From: Flavobacterium aquaticum
GTDB taxonomy: Bacteria; Bacteroidota; Bacteroidia; Flavobacteriales; Flavobacteriaceae
Direction of reading: 5' to 3'
Assembly (NCBI RefSeq): GCF_003259835.1
Contig: NZ_QLMI01000001.1
Coordinates: forward strand, 490,939 to 554,938
DNA: 64,000 nucleotides
Made by a program: the position numbers and the translations under genes. Shown in pieces: positions 36,681-46,219 of the stretch (positions are counted from its first letter, which is position 1; the number at the start of each line of letters is the position of its first letter). A model generated the notes under the pieces. That model had not been told where the DNA came from, searched no databases, and worked only from the letters and a program-made list of their open reading frames with translations.

Positions 36681-36806
36681 ATGAACAAACTCATTAACAT
36701 CAGTATGACCATCGGAATTTTATTCTTTATCGGAATGGAAATTATCAAAAACCAATCATCTGAAACAAAAACAAAACTCATAACCACATGGAAAAAGATT
36801 TTTTAA
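36681..36806 (+). CDS. Small single-pass membrane protein
   Basis: 41 residues, MNKLINISMTIGILFFIGM and a Lys-rich tail. It starts 2 nt after the Coq4-like stop and overlaps the next gene by 19 nt in another frame. Tight packing supports translation; otherwise unsupported. Confidence 0.5.
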   Translation: MNKLINISMTIGILFFIGMEIIKNQSSETKTKLITTWKKIF

Positions 36807-37087
36807 AATTGCCGCTTTCAACACAAATGGCGATAGCTTCATTTGTAATTGGTTCACTATTATTAGTACTTCATTTCGTATTTAAAGATTCAGATATGAT
36901 AATACCCATTGGAATTTACTACGTTTTGATTGCATTTCTTGTAAATGGATTAATGCTTCTAAAACTTATAATTGATTGGATTATTGAACCTCTTAATAGA
37001 TCTAAAATTGAACGACAAGCATTAATTCTATTTGCTAATGTTCCTATTTCATTCGTTTACTTTTTAATTGTAATCTATACATTATAA
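36788..37087 (+). CDS. Small integral membrane protein
   Basis: 99 residues with three membrane segments (about 12-27, 36-63 and 80-98). Unknown family. It lies in the operon between the Coq4-like gene and creD. Confidence 0.65.
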   Translation: MEKDFLKLPLSTQMAIASFVIGSLLLVLHFVFKDSDMIIPIGIYYVLIAFLVNGLMLLKLIIDWIIEPLNRSKIERQALILFANVPISFVYFLIVIYTL

Positions 37088-37122
37088 ACACATTAACTTA
37101 ATAAAACTATAAATTAAACATC

Positions 37123-38418
37123 ATGGAAACACAAATGCAACAAGAACCAAAAGTACCGTTCTTTCAAACCACAACCGCTAAAATGATTATGGTTGGAATT
37201 CTAACTTTAGTATTAATCATTCCACTTGCTTTAGTACAAGAATTAATTGTAGAAAGAAGCCAACGTCAAAAAGAAGTCATTACCGAAACCACTGCTAAAT
37301 GGGGAAATTCCGTTTACTTTTATGGTCCGATTTTAAAAGTGCCTTACAAAGATCCAATGTCGGGAGCCAACAATTACGCTTATTTCTTTCCAGAAACTTT
37401 GAATAACAAAACCGAAGTTACCATGGTGAAACCTTTAGAAAGAAGCATTTACAAATCGAATGTATTTACAACCAAAATGCAGTTTGATGGTAATTATACG
37501 AATCCGAATTTCGCTTCAAAAGGAATTCCTGCCGAAAACGTTTATTGGAATCGCGCTAAAATTTTGATTCGAACTACCAATTTGAAAAGTCTGAAAGACG
37601 AAGTAAAAATGAAAATTGAGAATCAGAACTTGGCTTTTGAATCAGTAGCAAGCAATTCAAACGACAGCATTGAAAGTCTGGAAACCAATTATTTTGATTA
37701 CCAAAGTTTACAAAACGAAGCGAAATTCAACTTTACCATTTCGTTCAACGGAAGCAAACAAGTAAAAATGGTTCCGATTGGAAAAACTACGGATGCTAAA
37801 ATAACTTCGAATTGGAATTCACCTAACTTTAATGGGAACTTCTCGCCTATTTCTAGAGAAATTACCGATAACGGCTTTGAAGCGAATTGGAAAATATTAC
37901 ATTTCAATCGTCCGTTTGCGCAAAGCTATTTCGAAGTTTTACCCGAATTAGGCAAATATGCTTTTGCGGTAGATTTCATTACGCCTGTGGATGAATACCA
38001 ACAAAGTGAACGCGCTTCTAAATATGGGTTTTTGGTAATTGGATTAACTTTTTTAATCTTCTTTTTGATTCAATCGATAAGTAAAATTAATATTCATATT
38101 TTTCAATATTCGATGATTGGAATTGCGTTAATCATGTTTTACACTTTACTGATTTCGATTACGGAACATAGTTCGTTTTCATTTGCTTATTTAGTCGCTG
38201 GAGCTTCTGTAATTATAATGATTTCACTCTATTCGATTTCTATTTTAAAAGATAAAAAGTTTCCGATGTTTATTGGAACTTCGTTGAGTGTTTTATATAC
38301 TTTTATTTATGTGATTATTCAATTGGAAGATTATGCGCTTTTAGTGGGAAGTATTGGATTATTCTTGATTTTAGCAGCCGTAATGTATTTCTCTAGAAAG
38401 ATTGAGTGGAATAAATAA
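37123..38418 (+). CDS. creD: CreD family inner membrane protein
   Basis: 431 residues: TM1 (about 19-42), a large periplasmic domain, and at least five C-terminal membrane segments. ITPVDEYQQSERASKYGFLVIG is a strong CreD block. In enterics CreD is part of the CreBC response and affects envelope integrity and beta-lactam or colicin tolerance. It is the last gene of the operator-controlled operon and is followed by a strong terminator. Confidence 0.93.
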   Translation: METQMQQEPKVPFFQTTTAKMIMVGILTLVLIIPLALVQELIVERSQRQKEVITETTAKWGNSVYFYGPILKVPYKDPMSGANNYAYFFPETLNNKTEVTMVKPLERSIYKSNVFTTKMQFDGNYTNPNFASKGIPAENVYWNRAKILIRTTNLKSLKDEVKMKIENQNLAFESVASNSNDSIESLETNYFDYQSLQNEAKFNFTISFNGSKQVKMVPIGKTTDAKITSNWNSPNFNGNFSPISREITDNGFEANWKILHFNRPFAQSYFEVLPELGKYAFAVDFITPVDEYQQSERASKYGFLVIGLTFLIFFLIQSISKINIHIFQYSMIGIALIMFYTLLISITEHSSFSFAYLVAGASVIIMISLYSISILKDKKFPMFIGTSLSVLYTFIYVIIQLEDYALLVGSIGLFLILAAVMYFSRKIEWNK

Positions 38419-38422
38419 AAAC

Positions 38423-38458
38423 AAAACCTCCGATTAAAGATTTTTAATCGGAGGTTTT
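38423..38458. terminator. Bidirectional terminator between creD and nhaC-like gene
   Basis: AAAACCTCCGATTAAA and TTTAATCGGAGGTTTT, a 16-bp perfect stem with loop GATT, between convergent genes. Confidence 0.92.
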
Positions 38459-38469
38459 GCATTACACTT

Positions 38470-39780
38470 TTATTTCGAGTATTTCATAATAATTCGATCC
38501 CAAAAATTACTATAAATAGCTAATAAGGTAACTAGGAATAAAAATAAATAATACCAAGCATTCAATAATAAGTCCGACCAAGCTAATAAGCCTTTAGAAA
38601 AACTAATAATAAGCAAAACTTGGGCACCATAAGGTAACAAACCTTGGAAAATACAAGAGAATATGTCTAAAATAGTAGCTGTTTTCTTTGGATTAAGTTT
38701 ATAATCATCATTAATTTCTTTGGCAATACCTCCAGTAACTACAATAGAAACGGTATTATTCGCTATGGCAACATTAACTAATCCTACAAGCGCTCCAATT
38801 CCCATTTGTGCCGATTTCTTCGTTTTGATACGTTTCTTAATTTGATGCAACAAATAAGTAATTCCACCTGCTTTTTCAACCAAAGCTGCCAAACCTCCTG
38901 TTAACATGGATAATAAAAAAATATCCGTCATACTTGTAAAACCTTGATAAATGGTCTTTGAAAAAGTTAAAAGAGTAAAATCGTTCGAAATAAAACCAAT
39001 AAGTCCGGCCGAAAGTATACCAATAAAAAGTGTATAAAAAACATTAATCCCAATTAAAGCCAAAACAATAACTAACACATACGGTACAATGGCAATTAAT
39101 TCATATTCTTCTGCTGCTACTGTCAATTGACCTTCTCCATATCCCAAAAATAATAGTACAAAAATCGTAAACAGAGCTGCAGGAAGTGCAATAAATAGAT
39201 TTACTTTAAACTTGTCTTTCATCTTACATTCTAAGGATTGTGTTGCTGCAATTGTCGTATCAGAAATCATGGAGAGATTGTCTCCAAACATAGCGCCACC
39301 TAATAAAGAACCTCCAATTAAAGGAAGGGATGCACCTGACTTATCAGCTAATGAAATAGCTATTGGACCTAAAGCCACTATTGACCCTACGGATGTTCCG
39401 GTGGCAGTAGATAAAAATGCTGCAATTAGAAAGATTCCCAAAGGAAAGTAGGAAGAATTGATGTTTTCTATTCCCAAATTAACTACTGCGTCAACTCCTC
39501 CCATGCTTGTGGAAACTGCTGCAAAAGCCCCTGCCAAGAGATAAATAAGACACATCGTAATAATCTTAGAATCACCACAACCTGCTATCAGACTAGAAAC
39601 TTTTTCGTCTGAAGTACCTTGAAAAAGTATAAAAGCAGTAATAATTCCTAAAATAACAGCAATTGAGGAAGGTAGAGCGTAAAAATCATTTAGTAAAATT
39701 CCACTACCTAGAAATGTAAAAATAAAGACTGCTAAAGGCAGTAAAGCAAATAAATTGCCTTTGTTTTGTGTTTGTTTCAT
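38470..39780 (-). CDS. NhaC-family Na+/H+ antiporter
   Basis: 436 residues with about eleven membrane segments. GTSVGSIVALGPIAISLADKSG and GGSLLGGAMFGDNLSMISDTTIAA are the NhaC signature region; SNDFTLLTFSKTIYQGFTSM and a C-terminal VAIANNTVSIVVTG are also present. It exchanges Na+ for H+, probably in pH and sodium homeostasis. Confidence 0.92.
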   Translation of the reverse strand: MKQTQNKGNLFALLPLAVFIFTFLGSGILLNDFYALPSSIAVILGIITAFILFQGTSDEKVSSLIAGCGDSKIITMCLIYLLAGAFAAVSTSMGGVDAVVNLGIENINSSYFPLGIFLIAAFLSTATGTSVGSIVALGPIAISLADKSGASLPLIGGSLLGGAMFGDNLSMISDTTIAATQSLECKMKDKFKVNLFIALPAALFTIFVLLFLGYGEGQLTVAAEEYELIAIVPYVLVIVLALIGINVFYTLFIGILSAGLIGFISNDFTLLTFSKTIYQGFTSMTDIFLLSMLTGGLAALVEKAGGITYLLHQIKKRIKTKKSAQMGIGALVGLVNVAIANNTVSIVVTGGIAKEINDDYKLNPKKTATILDIFSCIFQGLLPYGAQVLLIISFSKGLLAWSDLLLNAWYYLFLFLVTLLAIYSNFWDRIIMKYSK

Positions 39781-39824
39781 GCGTATTTTTTAAAATTACG
39801 TATCACGAAACCCAAAATAAAACT

Positions 39825-39959
39825 ATGAAAAAAGAGAATAAACAACATTTTTTCCAAAAGTATTGGCTTATCGTTTTAGCACCTTGCTTGTTGTTGCAGG
39901 TTGCTATCTTTGAAAAGATTCGTGATAACGTTGGCAAAAATAAATTAAAAAAATGGTAA
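39825..39959 (+). CDS. Possible small single-pass membrane protein
   Basis: 44 residues, MKKENKQHFFQKYWLIVLAP, then a hydrophobic segment and a basic tail (NKLKKW). A terminator follows directly after the stop. Only size, charge pattern and terminator support it. Confidence 0.4.
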   Translation: MKKENKQHFFQKYWLIVLAPCLLLQVAIFEKIRDNVGKNKLKKW

Positions 39960-39960
39960 A

Positions 39961-40001
39961 AAAAAACTCCGTCAGAACATTACGTCATGACGGAGTTTTT
40001 T
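39961..40001. terminator. Bidirectional terminator
   Basis: AAAAAACTCCGTCA pairs with TGACGGAGTTTTTT around a 13-nt loop. It ends the small gene on the plus strand and the sugar transporter on the minus strand. Confidence 0.88.
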
Positions 40002-40013
40002 TATGATATATTT

Positions 40014-41669
40014 CTAATGACTTCCTTCTACTTCAATAGCATCTACATCAATGTTTTGTTTCTTTAATAAACCTTTTACTAATACAGCAAATAAAGTCAA
40101 ATAAGCGAAACAAACAACCGCTACAATATACGATTGATGAATTCCAATAATATCTGATAATTTACCTTGTAATGGAGGAATAATTCCGCCTCCTAAAATC
40201 ATCATTACTAAGAATGCCGAACCTTGAGAAGTATATTTTCCTAATCCAATAATGGACAAACTAAAAATAGAAGGCCACATAATACTACAAGCCAATCCAC
40301 CTGATAAAAAGGCGTAAATAGCAACTGTTCCAGTACTAAATAATCCAATTAACATAGCAATTACACCAAAAGTTCCAAAAATCATTAAAGTTCTCGCTGG
40401 TTTATCTTTACTTAAAAAGAAAGCTATAATTTGAATAATTACACAAACGATATACCAATATAAGGGTTTCATATCTTTTCCAGAAATGATATTTACTCCT
40501 AAAATGATTCCGAATGCTATAATTGGAACAATAAGTAAAGCTAATGTTTTCTTCATTCCTTGCAAATTGAAAACACTGATAGCTCCTGCCCATCTTCCAA
40601 TCATTAAACTTCCCCAATACATTGAAATATAAGGTGCAATTTCAGAAGATTGTAAACCTCCAAATTCGTCTAATTTTAATAATTCACCTAAATTACTTCC
40701 AACAGCAACTTCAACTCCAACATAGGTAAATATTGCCAACATCCCTAAAACCAATTGTGGATATTGCATTGCTCCCCAACCTTCCGATTTCTTTTTTGCA
40801 GATGTGTAAGAAAACATCAAACCTCCAACAACTACTAGTAAAGCTCCTGAAAGCCAAAGCATTCTGTATTGTTCTAAATCTGAAAAATCAGCTGGAGAAT
40901 AATTTGTAGTGTCTAATTGATAGGTTTTAAAAATAGGTACAAAGCAAGCGGCTAATAAAACGGTCATAATAACCAACGTTCTTAATGCTTTATTGGCTTT
41001 TTCCATTGGTTCGTTTGCAATTCCACTCGGTACTTTTTTCGAAAACCAAAATAAAGCAGCAGCTGCTACAAATAACAACCCAACACCAACATATAACAAT
41101 ACTACTTTATTAAGCTCTAATGTTTTAATTTGTTCGTCAGAAACCGAAGCTGCTGTACCAAATAACGCTAATGCTACAATGATAGGTCCAATAGTAGTTC
41201 CAAAAGAATTGATTCCTCCGCCAAGATTTACTCTACTCGCTCCCGTCTTTGGATCACCCAATAAAATGGCAAATGGATTGGCTGCAGTTTGTTGTAATGA
41301 AAAACCTAATGCTACAATAAATAATCCAACTAACATTCCTGCGTAAACACTTGCTTCAACGGCAATAATCATAGCGCCTGCTCCAAGTGCTGAAAACAAT
41401 AATCCGTAAACAATGCTTTTCTTATAACCCCATTTACCTACGATATCTTTTCCAGATAAATCCCCTAAAGCAAACAATAATAAGGCTCCAATGTAATAAG
41501 CCGTATAAAAAGCAAAATCGACCAACTGAGATTGAAATTGATCTAGTGAAAAATAACTTTTACAAAATGGAATAAAAATACTGTTTCCAGCTGCGATAAA
41601 TCCCCAAAAGAAAAACACTGTAATTAGCGTATATAATGCAGGATAATTGGTCTTGTTTTGATTGTTCAT
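40014..41669 (-). CDS. Sugar MFS transporter (FucP/GluP type)
   Basis: 551 residues, twelve or more membrane segments. [42 protein letters not shown] and NSFGTTIGP are FucP/glucose-galactose symporter blocks. It is longer than E. coli FucP because of an extended central part near residue 230-290. Sugar:H+ symport is inferred; the substrate is not clear. Confidence 0.93.
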   Translation of the reverse strand: MNNQNKTNYPALYTLITVFFFWGFIAAGNSIFIPFCKSYFSLDQFQSQLVDFAFYTAYYIGALLLFALGDLSGKDIVGKWGYKKSIVYGLLFSALGAGAMIIAVEASVYAGMLVGLFIVALGFSLQQTAANPFAILLGDPKTGASRVNLGGGINSFGTTIGPIIVALALFGTAASVSDEQIKTLELNKVVLLYVGVGLLFVAAAALFWFSKKVPSGIANEPMEKANKALRTLVIMTVLLAACFVPIFKTYQLDTTNYSPADFSDLEQYRMLWLSGALLVVVGGLMFSYTSAKKKSEGWGAMQYPQLVLGMLAIFTYVGVEVAVGSNLGELLKLDEFGGLQSSEIAPYISMYWGSLMIGRWAGAISVFNLQGMKKTLALLIVPIIAFGIILGVNIISGKDMKPLYWYIVCVIIQIIAFFLSKDKPARTLMIFGTFGVIAMLIGLFSTGTVAIYAFLSGGLACSIMWPSIFSLSIIGLGKYTSQGSAFLVMMILGGGIIPPLQGKLSDIIGIHQSYIVAVVCFAYLTLFAVLVKGLLKKQNIDVDAIEVEGSH

Positions 41670-41720
41670 TAGTTAGTGATTAGTTTTAACAAATATATAC
41701 GTTTTATTATAAAAACAAAA

Positions 41721-41742
41721 AACCCGATGAAAACATCGGGCT
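41721..41742 (-). terminator. Terminator after the dehydrogenase-like gene
   Basis: On the minus strand CCCGATG, TTTT, CATCGGG, followed by a T-rich run. It lies 6 nt after the stop at 41748. Confidence 0.85.
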
Positions 41743-41747
41743 TGTTA

Positions 41748-42971
41748 TTATTTTGAAGCTACAGCTTCTTGTTTTTCATCTACATAATCTTGTAAATATT
41801 TGAAACGTTCTGTTAGTTGACCTTTTTCAGTAATCTTAGCTCTTTGCAAAATTCCGTCTTTATCTCCATTAAAGAAAGCTGGAATTACATGTTGCATAAA
41901 CATTTCTCCAAAACCTTCACTAGCATCTTTAGGTAATTCACAAGGTAAATTATCAACCGACATGACCATAATTGAAGCTGGATGTGTAAAAGGGACTTCT
42001 TTGTGCTCGCTTGGTAAGTATCCAAAGAAAGGTTCTGCAATTGTTGATGCTTTGATGGTACAAGCTACTGGTCCATCAACATCACAAGAAATATCAGCCA
42101 CTACTTGAATTTTATTATCCGCTGCACGAAGCATTTCACGAGTTAAAATATCTGGAGAACCATTTCCGTGAAAATGACCAGCAATATACATGTCGGCTAC
42201 TTTCGTAAAACGCTCGAAATCTGACACATAATCTTGTGGGTTTTTATAGAAATCATTATTATCTAAAACCTGACCATCTTTACGTTTGTTGTAATCCAAG
42301 ACGTCAATTTGGGTATAAACAGGCTCTGTATATTTTTTGTTTAAGAAATCTTCAACATTAACTTGCTTGATTTTAATCCCGTCTAAAATTTCTTTGGCTC
42401 CCATTCCCACTTTACCATGACCGGTAAGTACAATTTTTATATTTGGAAGTGTTTGACGCTTTAAACGTGCAATTAAATCTTCTTTTCCACTTAACGTTTC
42501 TGCTTTTGGCAAAGTAAACAAATCATATTTAATCCCAAATCCTCTAAAACCATTGTAAGCTCCTACCAATCCAGCATATCGACCAAATCCGATTAATCTA
42601 TGATTATTAGCATCTACAATCGTTTCGTGATCATATAATTCGATATTTTTTTCTAAAATAGCTTGTAATAATTTACGATTGTAAGGCTGTTTTTTTATCG
42701 TATGCGAAAAGAAAAAGTATTTTTTGTTTGGAATTAGAGCATCTAATGGAACTTCTTTTACCCCAAAAAGCACATCACAATCTGACATGTCAGTAGTTAC
42801 ATTTAGTCCTAAATCGCGATATTGCTCATCTGAAAAAATTCTAATATCCGAACTTTCTACTTTTATTTCCGCTTCGGTATGTTCTGATTGTAAGCGTACT
42901 AACTCTTCTGGAGTAAATACTACTCTTCTATCTGGTGGATTTTTTCTTTCTTTTATAATTCCAAACTTCAT
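41748..42971 (-). CDS. NAD(P)-dependent oxidoreductase, saccharopine/alanine dehydrogenase family
   Basis: 407 residues. The N-terminal AlaDh/PNT-like domain begins MKFGIIKERKNPPDRRVVFTP. The Rossmann region has KIVLTGHGKVGMGA and ADISCDVDGPVACT. The order fits LYS1-like saccharopine dehydrogenase rather than true alanine dehydrogenase. It probably oxidises or reduces a lysine-derived substrate. The start at 42971 fits the family; an ATG three codons upstream is alternative. Confidence 0.85.
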   Translation of the reverse strand: MKFGIIKERKNPPDRRVVFTPEELVRLQSEHTEAEIKVESSDIRIFSDEQYRDLGLNVTTDMSDCDVLFGVKEVPLDALIPNKKYFFFSHTIKKQPYNRKLLQAILEKNIELYDHETIVDANNHRLIGFGRYAGLVGAYNGFRGFGIKYDLFTLPKAETLSGKEDLIARLKRQTLPNIKIVLTGHGKVGMGAKEILDGIKIKQVNVEDFLNKKYTEPVYTQIDVLDYNKRKDGQVLDNNDFYKNPQDYVSDFERFTKVADMYIAGHFHGNGSPDILTREMLRAADNKIQVVADISCDVDGPVACTIKASTIAEPFFGYLPSEHKEVPFTHPASIMVMSVDNLPCELPKDASEGFGEMFMQHVIPAFFNGDKDGILQRAKITEKGQLTERFKYLQDYVDEKQEAVASK

Positions 42972-43125
42972 AGCAAACAATATATTTAACTGAATATTGA
43001 TTTAATGTTACAAATATAACTTTAAAGAAGCGACTATGCAAAGTTTTTTTAATTGAAAAAAAGAATGTAATTTTGGCTCACTTTTTGAAGAATTCTATTT
43101 AGAAAGTATTCTACTTATTTCACAT

Positions 43126-43520
43126 GGGGTCGACTGGTTTTGACAGCGAGTGGAATTGATTAGTAAGCACGTCGAGCATTGTATGTTTAGCTCGTAAATC
43201 CAAATATACAAACCTATAAACGGCGAAAATAATTACGCTTTAGCTGCTTAATCTGAATTATAGTAAGATTTGCCTAGTTCCTACCAGGTAGGAAAGCTAG
43301 ATTCTCCTCAAAAGCCTTGGTTTATGGCGGTTGGTTTAGGGGAACCGTAAAAGTAGACCTAGGAACGGTAATGCTTTAAATCCGTTCTGACACTGACAGA
43401 GCTAAGCAAAGAGTGGCGGTTTCTAGCCTTGCTCTTTGTCGAAAATCTAAGATGAAACTAAGCGTGTAGAAAGCTATTTGATTGCTTGTTTGGACCCGAG
43501 TTCGATTCTCGGCGACTCCA
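43126..43520 (+). ncRNA. ssrA: tmRNA (transfer-messenger RNA)
   Basis: The 5' acceptor strand GGGGTCG pairs with the 3' CGACTCC (one G:U), and the T-arm reads GGACCCGAGTTCGATTCTC. The 3' CCA is not encoded. The resume reading frame at 43222-43251 reads GENNYALAA followed by a stop, the degradation tag. It rescues stalled ribosomes with SmpB. A -7-like TAATTTTG lies at 43068-43075. The 3' end overlaps the recombinase gene on the other strand. Confidence 0.95.
43474..43520. other. Left attachment junction: recombinase 3' end within ssrA
   Basis: The recombinase reading frame ends inside the 3' end of ssrA on the opposite strand. Its last residues ESPRIELGSKQAIK are antisense ssrA (T-arm and acceptor stem). 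The preceding sequence is AT-rich and ordinary for the recombinase C terminus. This marks the insertion point of a mobile element that uses ssrA as its chromosomal target. Confidence 0.75.
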
Positions 43521-45030
43521 CTAAAGTGGACAACTCTATATTTTTATAGATTTGTTCACTTTTTTTATTTTCTAAAATACTGTTATTCAACATTATAACC
43601 CTCAAAACTTCGTTAATTCTTTGAGTTCGACATTTTTTTCCGTCAAAATAAATTTTTTCAGGAAATATCGAACTTAATAAAGCTTGTTTATGTCCAACAG
43701 AGCCATTATTATAAAAATTATTTAGATTACTTAGAACTGAAATACCTGACTTTAACCATTTACCATATGTAAGATTAGTAACATTTAATGCTTCAATTCT
43801 ATCTTTTAAATCTCTCCTTAATCCTTCATAGCGCTGTAATGTCAACATATAATTTTCATTATCAATATTTCCATCTACATATAGATCTTGAAGTTTTTGG
43901 ATTCGCATATTTTGTTCGTTCAATTGTGTTGTTAATTTATCAAGTGATAATTCATCTTCTCCTGATTTATTATTCAATAAATTTTTTACCATCAACTCAT
44001 AAAGAGTTTTCGATTCTTTTGTAAATTGAAATTCTCCCAAAATAGATTCCATGTTATTATTAACATCTTCGCTTGGAAATCTTTCATTTTTACAATAATT
44101 ACAATGATAGTAAGCATATCTTCTCCCAGTTGCACTTCTAGATTTACTAGCCGTTAACTTTGCATTACATGAAGAGCAAAAAAGAATACCTCTCAAAGGA
44201 AATTCATCTCTTTGAAATGAATACCCTTCTTTCTTATTTGATGTAACTCCATTTAAAACATCTTGTACTTTAAAAAATAAACTATCCGAAATAATTGCTT
44301 CATGAATTCCATTAATAATTTGAGTAGGTTCATTTCCTAATTTTGGGATTATTATTTTACCCATATAGAATGGATTTCTAAGCAATTTAGACATATTGCT
44401 TCTACTAACTTTAATTCCTTTTTTTCTCAAATCTTTTATAATATCACTCTGAGGTTTGCCTTCGCTTACTTCTTTAAATGCATTTTGAATTAAATTAGCA
44501 TTATCAGCTACTACTACGATTGGCTTGTTTTTTTCATCTCTAGAGTTTTTATATCCAATTGGAGCCATTCTAGACCATCTTCCAGATTTAAGAGCTGCTC
44601 GGATTCCTCCTCTAATTTTTATTGATCTTCTTTCATTATCGATTTCTGGAATAGCTAAAAACATGGCCAAAATTGCTTTGTTTTCTGGAATTCTCATATC
44701 AATTGGTTGTTCAATCGCTTGTACTTCAACTCCAAATTTTTCAAGAGTCCTAATCATTATTAGCGAGTCGGTTAAATTTCTTGAAAATCTATCCCAAGAT
44801 GTAACTAATAATAAATCTATAGCTCCTTTATTCTTCTTTAAAAAAGCAAGAAACTTTTGATATTCAGGTCTATTGAAATTTTTAGCAGAATGGTCTTCCC
44901 TGTACTCTTTTACAATCTCTATCTCGTTTCTACTACAATAAGTAACTAATTGCTCATACTGAATGTCCAAACTATATCCTTTAGCTTGTTCATCACTACT
45001 TACCCGACACATTATGGCTGCTCTTTTCAT
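43474..45030 (-). CDS. Large serine recombinase (site-specific integrase)
   Basis: 518 residues. The resolvase-type N-terminal domain (1-150) has the catalytic Ser in CRVSSDEQAKG (Ser11), TSWDRFSRNLTDSL and IPEIDNERRSIKIRGG. A recombinase domain covers about 165-265. A zinc ribbon has FCSSCNAKLTAS and YHCNYCKN, and a coiled-coil region (about 340-400) precedes the tail. The final residues are encoded by antisense ssrA sequence. It would excise and insert the adjacent island. It starts inside a small overlapping gene. Confidence 0.95.
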   Translation of the reverse strand: MKRAAIMCRVSSDEQAKGYSLDIQYEQLVTYCSRNEIEIVKEYREDHSAKNFNRPEYQKFLAFLKKNKGAIDLLLVTSWDRFSRNLTDSLIMIRTLEKFGVEVQAIEQPIDMRIPENKAILAMFLAIPEIDNERRSIKIRGGIRAALKSGRWSRMAPIGYKNSRDEKNKPIVVVADNANLIQNAFKEVSEGKPQSDIIKDLRKKGIKVSRSNMSKLLRNPFYMGKIIIPKLGNEPTQIINGIHEAIISDSLFFKVQDVLNGVTSNKKEGYSFQRDEFPLRGILFCSSCNAKLTASKSRSATGRRYAYYHCNYCKNERFPSEDVNNNMESILGEFQFTKESKTLYELMVKNLLNNKSGEDELSLDKLTTQLNEQNMRIQKLQDLYVDGNIDNENYMLTLQRYEGLRRDLKDRIEALNVTNLTYGKWLKSGISVLSNLNNFYNNGSVGHKQALLSSIFPEKIYFDGKKCRTQRINEVLRVIMLNNSILENKKSEQIYKNIELSTLVESPRIELGSKQAIK

Positions 45031-45169
45031 AATTATGTTTTTTATAAAATTCTTCTACAGTTAATTTAGCATAAAACTCTAACAGTTCTTTGATTTCTTT
45101 AATATTCTCATCTGAATACTTTACTCCTTTTTTGTTTAATATTTTTTTGCATTCTTTAAATGAAACCAT
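44996..45169 (-). CDS. Small protein overlapping the recombinase start
   Basis: 57 residues, MVSFKECKKILNKKGVKYSD, helical and Lys/Glu-rich, with no family recognised. It overlaps the first 35 nt of the recombinase gene in another frame, implying translational coupling. A regulator or accessory factor of integration is a guess from position only. Reading was done by hand on the minus strand. Confidence 0.65.
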   Translation of the reverse strand: MVSFKECKKILNKKGVKYSDENIKEIKELLEFYAKLTVEEFYKKHNYEKSSHNVSGK

Positions 45170-45245
45170 GTTTATTACACATGTGCATCACTTTCGCTTT
45201 CTACGATAAGCTTACTATTTATTTATCGATCTGAGTTTTTCAGTA

Positions 45246-46154
45246 TCATAATTTTATTTTTTCAGTATCTTCAAAATTTACTATGTTTCCGTTAGCAATA
45301 TCTATAGTAATTTTTTTGTAATCCGATTTTTTTATGTGATTGATTATTCTACTTTCTAAGGCTACTTTCTTTATTGTAGTAACTTCAATCAATTCAATAT
45401 TACCAGTTTTATATTTTACTTTTAATTGTTTAATTTTTTGAAAATTCTTTCTAATAATTTTTAATAATTTACTTTCTTGCTCCGTTAATATCATAGTAAA
45501 TGAATTATGCCTCACATCATTTTTATTACTTAAAAAATTAGAAACATAACTACTTATAGGAATATTGTAAAATGGAAAATTTAAAAAATCATCTACTAAA
45601 CTACTTACACTTGAATTACTATATTCTTTTAACATAGTTTCAGAAAATGGTAAAAAATAATGTAAATCATCTTTTCTTATAAATAAAGAAAGTTGTTCAC
45701 CAGTATAAATAATATTTACTATTAAAATATCTAAAATATTAAAATTCAAATTTTGATTGAAATCTACTTGATTTAAATCATTATACAACTGACTGTATAC
45801 TTCAAAGTCTTTTTCTCCAATGGTATTTTTTACTTGATCGAATAGTAAAATATAGTCTTTTACTTTAAATTTACTAACAAGATGATTTTTAAGCAATAAA
45901 ATCTCTTCGTTACTACTTCCAAAATCTTTTAACTGTTCAACTATTTTAATCCAAACATATTCTGAATAACTTATTTTATTCCAATTCCCTTTATCAGATT
46001 CATCATATTCTGATAGTAAATTGAATCTTTCCCAATTTTTTATATCAGAATAAACAATATCGATTTCTGTTTTTAAAAAAACTTTTTCTTGAATTTTATC
46101 AAATAAGTAAGGAGCTTTTTCTAAAATAGAAAAGTAATCTGCAACATTAATCAT
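45246..46154 (-). CDS. MerR-like DNA-binding protein, unknown C-terminal domain
   Basis: 302 residues. Residues about 33-85 contain the MerR-like winged-helix pattern: VYSDIKNWERFNLL, then KISYSEYVWIKIVEQLKDFG and NEEI. The remaining 210 residues are helical and basic without a known family. An exact 34-bp palindrome 30 nt upstream of its start suggests it controls its own promoter. It is the only regulator-like gene of the island. Confidence 0.6.
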   Translation of the reverse strand: MINVADYFSILEKAPYLFDKIQEKVFLKTEIDIVYSDIKNWERFNLLSEYDESDKGNWNKISYSEYVWIKIVEQLKDFGSSNEEILLLKNHLVSKFKVKDYILLFDQVKNTIGEKDFEVYSQLYNDLNQVDFNQNLNFNILDILIVNIIYTGEQLSLFIRKDDLHYFLPFSETMLKEYSNSSVSSLVDDFLNFPFYNIPISSYVSNFLSNKNDVRHNSFTMILTEQESKLLKIIRKNFQKIKQLKVKYKTGNIELIEVTTIKKVALESRIINHIKKSDYKKITIDIANGNIVNFEDTEKIKL

Positions 46155-46183
46155 ATTAATTATTTTTTACTAAGTACGAATTT

Positions 46184-46217
46184 AATAAAAAGTTTGTAAT
46201 ATTACAAACTTTTTATT
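46184..46217. promoter_or_regulatory. Perfect 34-bp palindrome, likely operator
   Basis: AATAAAAAGTTTGTAAT followed directly by its complement ATTACAAACTTTTTATT. On the minus strand a TTTG in it is 20 nt from a TAAATTCG, a near match to the -7 element, ahead of the MerR-like gene. No loop, so it could be an operator dimer site. Confidence 0.7.
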
Positions 46218-46219
46218 GT

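Noticed and set aside
36530..36787. Minus-strand frame opposite the Coq4-like and small-protein genes
   Set aside because: Antisense to better supported genes, no domain pattern.
45170..45245. Short palindromes and repeated TTTTTCAGTATC upstream of the integrase unit
   Set aside because: Too short and too AT-rich to distinguish from chance; no link to a known site.
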